Shown one piece after another: positions 11,544 to 20,027 of a DNA stretch of 64,000 nt (its first letter is position 1; each line of letters opens with the position of its first letter). Position numbers and translations under genes: made by a program. The DNA comes from Ilyonectria destructans (Eukaryota; Ascomycota; Sordariomycetes; Hypocreales; Nectriaceae). The notes below the pieces were generated by a model. The model ran no database searches and was not told the origin of the DNA. It saw only the letters and a list, made by a program, of their open reading frames with translations. The stretch is taken from assembly GCA_020740775.1 (NCBI GenBank), contig JAHEWK010000021.1:868001-932000 (forward strand), in the 5' to 3' direction.

Positions 11544-12897
11544 CTATCTAGCAGTTAAGAGGCTCTAAATAACCTATGATGTCGAGCCCGATATCCGTCA
11601 GCAGATGGTCAGGGCGGGTGTCAGCATACCCATATTTATTAACCAGCTTAGAATTCTCCAGTATTCCTATTCCTGCCTGCCGGCATTCAAAACCTCCAGA
11701 AACCAAGATTCGTAAGATAGGAAAGACTGCAGATGGGAAAACCTCGCGAGAGATAGAGGGAAAAACCACTACAGCTGGCATCCATTGATCGGGCCATCAG
11801 GCCAGAACCCTGATGTCTATAAGTAGCCCGGTTCTATGACTCCTTATAGACCTGGATTAACAGCCAAGATCCGAAGATCAAGGCATCCAAGACCCAGAGG
11901 TCAAGGTGGCCAAGGCCCAGAAGCCGAGGCAGGTGCCGAGGCGCGGCGGCCAAGGCGGGTGCCGAGACGCAGAGCTCAAGGCAAAGGTCGAAGCCAGAAG
12001 GCTGTGGCGGAAGCTATAACCCGTCTAGATTCAAGCTGGTGTCGTGACTGTTGTTGGCTGCGATAGCTGTATCCGCTGCGAGGTCTGAGCCATCAAAACA
12101 GCAGATACAAGAGCCGCAGCGGTGTCGCTAGCCTAACTAAAGCCGTGCTGTGTCCCTGCTGCTATTGCAGCTGCTTAGCTGGTCAGGGTAAAAAGTTGAA
12201 ATTGTAGCCGGAGCTGTTGGCTGCGGCCGTGGCTGCTACACAAAGGAAGCCAATTCTCCTAACTCTTCCTTTATTGCCCTGTTAGCGCCCAGAAGGGCGC
12301 CAGCTACGGTTGACGATAGCGCTCAGTCTTTCAAAACCCCCTGCACCTAAAATTGCGATGTGGACACCCCATGTCTCAGACCCTCACACCCCTTCAATAG
12401 TAGAATAAGTCTTCAACCTGCATTGACTTCATCTTGACATCTTAGTATCCGTATCCTCTTTTCCAATCCTTGTCGTTTTCTGCGTTGCTGTGGCACCACC
12501 GACCCTCGCGCTCCTCATCATCAACTTCTTGTTTATGCTCGGCAGGCTAACAACCTACTATACCCCTATCATTCCTGATTCATTTCTCTCCTGATGACTC
12601 AACAAGTACGGGGATCCGCGGCTGCCGCCCCTGCTGCCGCTGAAGCTGATGCCTTGCCTGGCTTCCCCTCAAAGAGACGTCACCTACTGCCCAAGGAGAT
12701 CCTTGGTGTTGAGACACGTAGCTTCGACCATGAAGCTCCTCAGCCGACTACCAATCCAGATTTAACAGTCTGGGCTTTAATGAATGCTCTAAAGCAATGC
12801 TCTTCTAGAGTCATACCCCTTCCACGACAGGATCAGGCTAGTATTACCTAACAGCAAGTCACTTTGGAGCCGACGCAGGGATTTGATACCATTAGTT
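11544..12897. other. No supported gene
   Basis: It contains an Arg/Gly/Ala-rich low-complexity frame (11836-12066) and an 85-residue Ala-rich frame (12594-12851). Neither can be assigned. Being downstream of the LTR at 11234, part of this could be leader sequence of a decayed LTR element, but no gag, zinc knuckle or protease motif is visible. Confidence 0.4.
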
Positions 12898-13335
12898 GCC
12901 TGTGGAGAACTGTGTAGAAGGCTAGGGCAATGATCATATAAAGGCCGAGGAGCATGGCCCCCTCGAGGTAGTTGGACTTGCCATCTTGTACAGTGTAGGT
13001 GACAACAAGAACGGAAACGGCGAAGGCGACGGTCCGCACTAGAAAGCAGTGATGTGGAGAGTCATGTCACGGCTAATGATCCAACCAATAATAACAAGGA
13101 AAGGAGTGACGAGCAGAGTAATCTGGATGCTAGAACCAATGGCAACACTCATGGCCAGGTCCATCTTCGAAATCACCACTCCCATAGATGGGCTGCGTGT
13201 TAATTTGTACCTACATTTTAGACGAGCAATCAAATTGTCTTTGGCATCAGCGCATATGATGACCCTAACGATAATCTGACCGTCGAACCCTTGGACATTA
13301 CCGGCGTATTTGTGAATATTGTAGGCAAACCTCAA
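12898..13335 (-). pseudogene. Vacuolar Ca2+/H+ exchanger (CAX) C-terminal fragment
   Basis: From about 13179 leftward the minus strand encodes the conserved C-terminal membrane segments of fungal CAX-type exchangers: MDLAMSVAIGSS, then LLVTPFLVIIGWI, then VAFAVSVLVVTYTVQDGKSN and YLEGAMLLGLYMIIALAFY. A one-base shift at about 13040 separates the two halves (…LHITAF stop, then RTVAFAV… in another frame). The N-terminal half of the exchanger, including the first cation-binding repeat, is missing. Sequence upstream of 13180 looks unrelated or intronic. The product could not transport ions. Confidence 0.8.
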
Positions 13336-13618
13336 GGCCCTCGATTGATAATCGTTGGAAACACATCAGGTTCGGGCGAGAAGCAGGGAACTATTGGGGA
13401 GTTTTAGGTCACTAGAGACCCGTGAAGATGGTACACTGAGTGAGACCTATATACACCAAGACGGCCCCCGAGTGATGTTCATTCACTTTTTGACGGCTGG
13501 GCAAAGAGTAGAGTACATTGTGAGTCAGGGGTTAAATATGCCTCAGTGAGGCTGATCGAACACAGCCCGTCGCCCGGCCGGGCTTGACTTATCATAGGAC
13601 CATAGGGGGGGCGACTGA

Positions 13619-14003
13619 TACATGGGCACTCGGATGCCCATTTATCCTTGGGCACCCGGGTACCCAAATTACCATGCAGTACCCACCTACCTACCGGTCA
13701 TACCCACCTACCGTACACCAAAAAGAAATTTCCCCCATACAAAATGCTCATCTTCACTTGCACGGTGCTCGGCCAAAATTGAAGCTATTGTCATGAAACA
13801 ATGTCTGTTTTATTAAGAATTTCATTATGTTTGATATTCTCACATTGCTTTTTTAATTACATAGACGGTAAGGTCACATGGCACTAATGTAAAATGTCAC
13901 AAAATGCCTCCTTATCACCCAGCGTTCTTGAAGATTCATCGAGTTTTCATCTACACCATCCTTTCTTAATTGCCTTCAAAATGCCTCTAACGTCTTATAC
14001 TTG
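13619..14003 (+). mobile_element. Left arm of a pogo/Fot-like element
   Basis: From the TACCATGCAGTACCCACC block (about 13669) to 14003 this matches 39661-39995, which lies directly upstream of a pogo-like transposase. The similarity stops just after the transposase start codon (ATGCCT... at 13981), so only the promoter arm and a few codons are present. At 13620-13664 the sequence contains small inverted repeats (ATGGGCA...TGCCCAT, TGGG...CCCA) of the kind seen at pogo-type termini. Confidence 0.6.
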
Positions 14004-14270
14004 GATTGGCACCTGCTGTCTATCTCATCTTCTGCTGCGAGGCGTGTCTGTCCATCGTGACATCGTCATCTCCAAAGACCCGTATTCCCATTCCCCCACA
14101 CTCAACTCCACGACACCACCTTTCCCCAACCTGCCCGCGGCAATGTCTCCGGCAGCGGGGAAACCTTACGAGTCAAGGAACCTGCGAGGCGGCTGACTAC
14201 AATCATCGTTATGGAGTCAGGACTCACTTATCCCAGCTCGAGGCAGTCTAGCCTGATGCAGTCCTCTAAC

Positions 14271-15421
14271 CTATTTGGCAACACCTTGTAGTTGACATAC
14301 ATCCGATGTGTGAGCAGTCTCGAATCCTTGAAGCAGAGCAACCACATGTGTGTACATCGCACATAAAATTGCGATATGAAAGAACTGGTGCGAGCTTCCC
14401 CAGATATCGAACTTGCCTGGTGCTAGACGCTCAGGAATTCGGAACTGCAATAGAGTTGTCAGAATGCTGCTCTCCAAGGAGTAAAATTACGTAGTGAGCA
14501 TGCAACATACCCCGTACAAGAGGACTCCGGTGCCATAGAAAGTGAGCTCGAGAAGATACCACTTCATTCCCGCATAGTGAAGCATGAAGTCGAATCCATA
14601 CCGCCGAATACCATGCACTAGGGGTATGAAGGCTGAGGAGCCGAAAACAACAAAGGCAGCCGCCTTCATGTTTCGCCAGCGCGGGGTCTTGAGCAAGGGA
14701 TGCGAGATCAGGACGCCAGTGATAGTGCCTGTGGTCAAGATCTGGAGCTCATACCATGTTAGCACATCCTTGGATCCATGCCGACTGCGTGGTAGGGTGA
14801 GTGGTGTCACTTGGATAGACTGACAGTGGCCCAGTGCAGCTTTTGCAAGCTCCCTTCACAAAAGAACACATAGGAGATGCCGGAGTAGAATGTGCCCACT
14901 GTCACAATAACAATACCGAGCAGATCCATGCCATGCCAGAACAGCTCTACACGATGGGAGTGCGGTTGCATCAGGTGATACAGTGTGCTCAACACCAGGC
15001 AGATCTCCGCACAAAAGAAGAAGACCCCGAACGTAGCATAGTCCATGGTTGTAACATCGAGGACTTGAGGTCCGGCCAGGCCACGGAGGAAAATCGGTAC
15101 GGCAAAGGGCAGAAGGAGAGCCGGGACCATGTGAGTGTAGACGTTGCAAGTCTCGTTGTGCATGAAGGTCAGGCTCCTGAAGACCTCATTATAGTCTGCC
15201 TTCTCTGGTCGATAGCCACTGAGGATGAATTTGTTATCAAACTGCCACTCGGAGATCTCTGGCCAAGTGACAGTCTGGGCGTTGGGCTTCGCAGGGCTTG
15301 GGCGGTCGGTCGTGCTGCTCATCTCGACTTTTGGCACCTGCCGTTTCTTGAGATCTGCTCCTGACATGTCCTCGTCTTTGCACTGGGGATGAAGCTGAGG
15401 AGGCGTATGTGACGTGGACAA
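14271..15421 (-). CDS. PAQR / Izh family seven-helix membrane receptor
   Basis: An intact 333-residue protein from three exons: 15421-14825, 14741-14511 and 14444-14271. Intron 1 (83 nt) runs GTCAGT to CCAG with branch GTGCTAAC. Intron 2 (66 nt) runs GTATGT to TTGCAG. Both preserve frame. After a hydrophilic Pro/Lys-rich N-terminus come the family landmarks: ILSGYRPEKADY, the first zinc-binding-type SLTFMHNETCNVYTH, an H-x3-D centre (WHGMDLLGI), and C-terminal SSHQFFHIAILCAMYTHV supplying the last histidines. PAQR proteins (adiponectin receptor, hemolysin III, yeast Izh) are zinc-dependent membrane proteins linked to sphingolipid, sterol and zinc homeostasis. This is the best-preserved conventional host gene in the window. 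A pogo-like arm lies just past its 3' end and a broken Ca2+/H+ exchanger beyond that. Confidence 0.93.
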
Positions 15422-15726
15422 TGTAGAGATGGTCCCCAGACTGGGCGTTTACTGAAGGTTGGCGAGAGAAGCAGGAAATGGAAAGAGGGAATTGTAGCGC
15501 AAAAACCGGCCAACTTCGATGCGGGTGCGGGTAAATAGGACATGCGAATCAGGCTCCCGCAAGGCTTGAGTCCGCGGGGACTTGGTGGAGTTCACGCAGG
15601 CCAATTCTATCCCCAGTACACTTGAAGCTGCGGTACTAGGTTTATCGGACTGCAGTTCCGTGATCGGCCGCTCCTCTCCCTAAGGCTAGATATGGGCCCT
15701 AATCAAGTGCGGCAGTCGAGTGCTCG

Positions 15727-16330
15727 GTGCGCATTACCAGCTGTGGTGATGGACTACAGGGGCGCGGAAGTAAATTGATGCCACCAGGTCGAATGGTGCT
15801 TCAGACTTGCCAACCTCATCCGCCCCCTATACCGTCGACGACGGATCCGGTTGTTGGCCTCCACCTAGAGCCTCATCTCCAGATCCCCACGCCGTTCGAG
15901 GATCCACCAGCGGCCGAGCCCACCTACAACCGCAACTACGACGACGACGAACCGAACGAGGCCGAAGCGGGTCCGGCCGGAGCACCGTGCAGCCCATCAC
16001 CTGTGGGGGATAATGAGCTATATGATACACCATCCCAATATTGTAACGACTGCACTTCGCATTACACCAAGAGGCCGCAAGGCCAAAAGGTAAGTCTATA
16101 ATCACAATGCTTGCAATTACAGGTACAGATAACAGCTACTATAGGGCTCGGTCCGCTGTGACACTGCACGAGCCGTAACAAATATTGCCCAGCTGAAGAA
16201 GAACGGAGTCAGTGTGGCCAGGAGATACAGGACCTCCTGGAATCAGTTGAGAAAAGCCTTCACATCTCAGTATCATCAGTCCACGGTATCTATCCCGACT
16301 CCCTCGAAGCGGTATCCTGAATCGCAGTTC
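15727..16330 (+). pseudogene. Pro/acidic-rich reading frame split by a solo LTR
   Basis: An open frame rich in Pro, Asp and Glu (PPPIPS, NYDDDEPNE) is cut at codon TAT by the LTR at 16042-16180. If the LTR and one copy of the AATAT duplication are removed, the same frame continues with QEIQDLLESVEKSLHISVSS, a helical-looking segment, and stops near 16321. As it stands the frame ends inside the LTR. No family is recognised. The low-complexity composition makes coding status uncertain, but continuity on both sides of the insertion favours a former gene. Confidence 0.4.
16042..16180 (+). repeat. Ultrashort solo LTR with perfect 5-bp duplication
   Basis: This 139-bp repeat begins TGTAACGAC and ends GCCGTAACA, flanked on both sides by AATAT. 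An inverted copy lies at 45779-45920. It resembles the 2596/18940 family in its ends (TGTAA...GCCGTAACA) and in internal GGCCAAAAG and TGCAATTAC words, so all may descend from one lineage of very short LTRs. Confidence 0.8.
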
Positions 16331-16426
16331 GGGTCTGCTTAGCTGATTCCAAACTACAGCTGATGATTGCGATGACGACGAGTCGTCGTGGGGAATCTAT
16401 CTACCAATGTAGACGAAATGTAGATG

Positions 16427-16454
16427 TAGATAGATGTAGATCTACATCTATCTA
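16427..16454. repeat. 28-bp perfect palindrome
   Basis: A perfect inverted repeat with no loop, centred between 16440 and 16441, built from GATGTAGA/TCTACATC units. It sits inside a patch of TAGATGTAGATAGA-type repeats (16396-16495) just left of the mariner element. Confidence 0.85.
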
Positions 16455-16523
16455 TCTTGCCGTCAGATAGATAGGCGAAATGTAGATAGACGTCTAGTTG
16501 ACTACGGAAAGTAGAGGGACTTA

Positions 16524-17907
16524 CAGTGGGGCTGCGAAAGTTACGACACACCCCAAGTCAATCCGGTGTCACAGTACCTACACCAACAGAAGGCTTCACT
16601 TTCATTTAATTCTAACAAAATCAGATAAATATCAATCAAGTATTTATATCTATCAATCTGTAGCCTATTGAATGGGGCTTCTAATGGAATCTTCAATATT
16701 TTGTATACCAGCCATTTGCGCGAACCACAGCCTGCATCCTGCGCTTCATCGAAAAAATCAGGTTCTGCAGCACCTCCGGCTCAATCTCTTCCCACAGCTC
16801 AATCGCGGCTTCAATTAGCCGCTGCTTGGATTCCTCATTTTTAGGCATCGTCGAGAGCTCAGGATATCGCTCGCAGATCCTTGTTTTAAGGATAGCCCAT
16901 AGGTTTTCAATGGGGTTGAGATCCGGGCTGTAGGGCGGCCAATCTATTACCTCGGCCCTTCTGTTCTCGCACCATTCTAGCAGCCACCCCATCATCAATC
17001 GGGACCGAAAAAGAGGGGAATTATCGTGCTGAAAGCGGCTATTTCTAGTGACAATTCGAGGAAGGTATTGCTGCAGGCATTCAAGCAGAACTCGCGCCGT
17101 AACGCCGCCACGGTCAGAATCCGGATCGCCGTAAAGAGGGACCATTGGAATGCGCCTGCGATAGCTGAAGGCACTGAAAAACATCTGCGAATGCCTTGTT
17201 GGAGTGACACAGGCCTGAACATTCCGTCTGAATAGTCTCTCGTGCTAGGAACAGTCAGAGAGGCCACAATCGCAATAGGCTTACGTACCGGCTTACAGAA
17301 GCACCAAGTGCGTCTCTGGCCCTCGCCTCGGGCTATAATAACTTCATCCGAGAAGGTCCAAGACTTCCAGAAATCCGTAGACATATGCACAAAGCGTCTC
17401 GCAAAGTGAAGGCGTTTTCTGGCTGTAGTCTCATTGATAAAGGGCCGGATAAGTGACTTGAAATGCATGATGCCCTCGTTTCTTAGGAACGCTAGAATCG
17501 TCTTCCTAGAACAGCTCAAATTGGCCTCCTCGATCAATTCCTTGAATTGGATATGAGGGTCAATCGCTACGACTCTCAGGATCCGTCTTTTATCCCGATC
17601 TCCTAGCATACGTGGCCGGCCGGGCCTGGGTTGGTCTTGACCACTCTTTTGATCCCGATATCTCTTTACCATACCGTAAATTGCGTGCCGACTTAGCCCC
17701 TCATCGCGCGCGATTGCGGCGGCGGACACGCCCGAATTGTACCTCCAAACAATCCTCGTTCTCGTATGAGGCGAATGATGTATTTGCGACACCATTCTGA
17801 CTTAATTTGGCTGCGCAATAAGTCGTTAAAGTTGAGGGTTGATTATAGTGTAGGTAGAGGGAAAGCGGGGTACATGAAAATGTGTCGTAACTTTTGGCCC
17901 CCCACTG
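16524..17907 (-). mobile_element. Tc1/mariner-type element with TIRs and TA duplication
   Basis: The element is bounded by TA on both sides (16522-16523, 17908-17909). Its 27-bp terminal inverted repeats start CAGTGGGG on both ends and read inward to a shared GTTACGACACA, with a few mismatches in the middle. At 1,384 bp it has the usual size of a fungal Tc1/mariner element. Both ends are present, so it could still be moved in trans by a functional transposase. Confidence 0.88.
16693..17795 (-). pseudogene. Mariner transposase with one frameshift
   Basis: The N-terminal frame (17795 leftward) carries the paired helix-turn-helix region (AAIARDEGLSRHAIYGMVKRY, then RPGRPRML) and the first catalytic aspartate in TFSDEV. 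The C-terminal frame (17184-16693) carries FQHDNSP with the second aspartate and DWPPYSPDLNPIENLW with the third, giving a DD34D-like spacing. The two frames are offset near 17220-17240, where the downstream frame resumes with NVQACVTPT. I see no other stop, so a single indel inactivates it. Confidence 0.85.
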
Positions 17908-17909
17908 TA

Positions 17910-18101
17910 TTTATATCTGTAATTCCCTTTAAAAATGAGATACCGGTACCCCCACCCTCACTATCTACCAATACCCCCCTGTCAGATTATTTCTCTTCCT
18001 CCTTTTCTTTAAGTTTATAGTAAATTTTAGTTAATTTTTTAATAACTATAACTATATAGATCCATATATTACGCATTTATGGATTTTGCTGACAATTGTG
18101 G
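17910..18101. other. AT-rich spacer
   Basis: Pyrimidine-rich then AT-rich sequence between the mariner element and the next gene. No feature seen. Confidence 0.5.
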
Positions 18102-19985
18102 TTAAGAGGGTGCTATTATTAAACAGGACCGCTGTGATATATATACAAGAAGCCTCTCATGATAATCATTAGCCAGTAGGAGCCGACAAAACAGCTGGGC
18201 GTTATAGAAAGCAATAATTAGGTGAGGCGAGGAATAAATAGAACTCAGGGAAGCTTGCTGGAATAGATGATCAAGGGGTACAATGAACCGTGCTGCCTGG
18301 GTGAATATGAGGGAGTTGATATCAGTAGTAGGGACTACCCAGAATGGGTAATGCTCTATATCACTAGGCGCAAGCGACACGTCCCACGAAACTCGACCGA
18401 CATGGGGACTCAAGTTGGGATCGAAGTAGCCGCGATCCCACATGGCGAGGATTGTGTCCAAACGAAAGGTCATCTCCTTTCGGAGGCCATAACTCGCTCC
18501 AGTCTTCAAATCCGATATAGCTCTTACATGACGTTTGTTGGCCTCCCAGGCTTTCAGTATTGAAACGCGGCTCATCTGGGTTACGGGAGCTTGCTGGCCA
18601 CCTTCTCTGGTCGACGAAAGATCCTTGATCATTTCTTCATTGAGAGCAAGCAGAGGCAGGGATCCGGATCCCAAGAGGTTGTAGTTGTTAAACATGACAG
18701 ATACTTGTTCCTTGATACAGTTATATGCTTTAAAGCGGATGATTCCTGGTTGTGCTTGGTTGGGCCGACGCGGATTCGAGGCCCCAGTAGACACAGCCTT
18801 AGACTGATAGTCACCAATGTCACGAAGGAGAAACCCCTGAAAATAGGCAGCATCAAGTCGAGTGCCAGGTTTGACCTGAGAGAGCTTCTCGTGGAGGCGG
18901 CGGTGGCATTGGCTCTTCCACAGGAGAGTGTAGGGCTCTTGTAATGGTTGTGCTAGACCGCTATACCAGGGGCCAAAAGATTGGTCAATAATTACATTGA
19001 TTGCAATTACTGGGCACACTAGCTGCTCTTTTAAGTCTCTCTCGCTGTTCGGTGAACCAAGCCGTAACAGCTCTGATCCCGAGAGACCATGAGGGTCAGA
19101 ACTAGTAGCATGGTCTCTAAAGCCAATATCCAGCCAGCACGAGCGAAGTTCAAGATGCGCAGGGTCCAAGGCTTGAAGGACAATCTCTTGGAAAATGTTC
19201 AGGGTCTCCTCAAGAGTTTCACGGCCAAAGGTATTCTTGAGATCATGAGACTGAAAAAGCAACCGAGGATTCTTGAAGTATGCAACTGTTTCTCCTGGAA
19301 TGAACGAGACTTGGCATATGCAATTTCATATGTTCGGGGTATCTCCTGCAAAGTCGGTCCCGAAATTGTCTCGTAGGCTGCTGGAATAATGATTTGATCA
19401 TAGAGGTCTTTCTGCCGTTCAAAGGTCAAGGCATTCTTAATTGTCGAGGTGTTCAAATTTGAGTCGCAAGGAGCGTTAGGGAAAAAAAGGAAGACGGAAA
19501 AGCGAACACTTTGTGTATTGAATACACCGAGAAGAATGTGCCTTGTCTTCGCTAAGTTGAGTCCGTGAGGCTGAATCACCTGGTCAGTGGAAAGATTGAG
19601 AGTAGGGGAAGGAAGAAAAGAAAGGCGGAAATCGTTGGGTGGTCGAATCGCTTGGAGTCCTTTTGCCCCTAACCAAATGCTATCAATGTCCCACTGTCGC
19701 GCTATTGGAATTCGTGAATGCGGGAGGGAGGCTTGCGACTTTTGGAATGAAAGAGGCTGGCTTAGCTGGTCCGATAGAAAGCTGCGCCATTGATGAAAAT
19801 AGTCGCTGGGATTGTAGGAACCGTGCTCACTGAAGACCTTTGAGAGGGGAGGGAGGAAGTTCTGTAGATGCTGCGTAATCTCTCGAATGGTTTGGGTGTT
19901 TCCTGGCTCGTTAACTTCAGCCAGATTCGGACCTATAGCGAGCCCTATCAGTACCGCATATTCAACAGACCTTTCATCCTGATTT
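18102..19985 (-). pseudogene. Long unrecognised protein frame with in-frame LTR insertion
   Basis: On the minus strand an open frame runs from an intron-acceptor-like AATCAG at about 19983 through LAIGPNLAEVNEPG and WDIDSIWLGAKG to about 19300. A one-base shift there moves it to the frame containing FIPGETVAYFKNPRLL, and it then continues to 18102. The final 386 residues include SLPLLALNEEMIKDLS, QMSRVSILKAWEANKRHVRA and FRLDTILAMWDRGYFDPN, which read like a conserved soluble protein, though I cannot name the family. The solo LTR at 18940-19069 with one extra GCTCT adds exactly 135 bp (45 codons) and leaves the frame open. A 5' exon upstream of 20 kb is probably missing. One frameshift makes it a pseudogene unless that is a sequence error. 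Confidence 0.6.
18940..19069 (+). repeat. Ultrashort solo LTR, copy 2, perfect 5-bp duplication
   Basis: 130 bp, TGTAATGG to GCCGTAACA, flanked on both sides by GCTCT (18935-18939 and 19070-19074). It is the best-preserved partner of 2596-2724. It is inserted inside the minus-strand coding frame described above. Confidence 0.9.
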
Positions 19986-20027
19986 ATAACTTACAATCAC
20001 ATGTTGGGCTGAAGGAATTAGTGATGT

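Noticed and set aside
11836..12066. Arg/Gly-rich frame that could be read as an RNA-binding protein
   Set aside because: Low-complexity translation of a CCGAGG/CAAGGC-type repeat; no real motif.
16089..16123. GTAAGT...TTACAG inside the short LTR looks like an intron
   Set aside because: Only 35 nt, shorter than other introns in the window, and removal would not restore the host frame.
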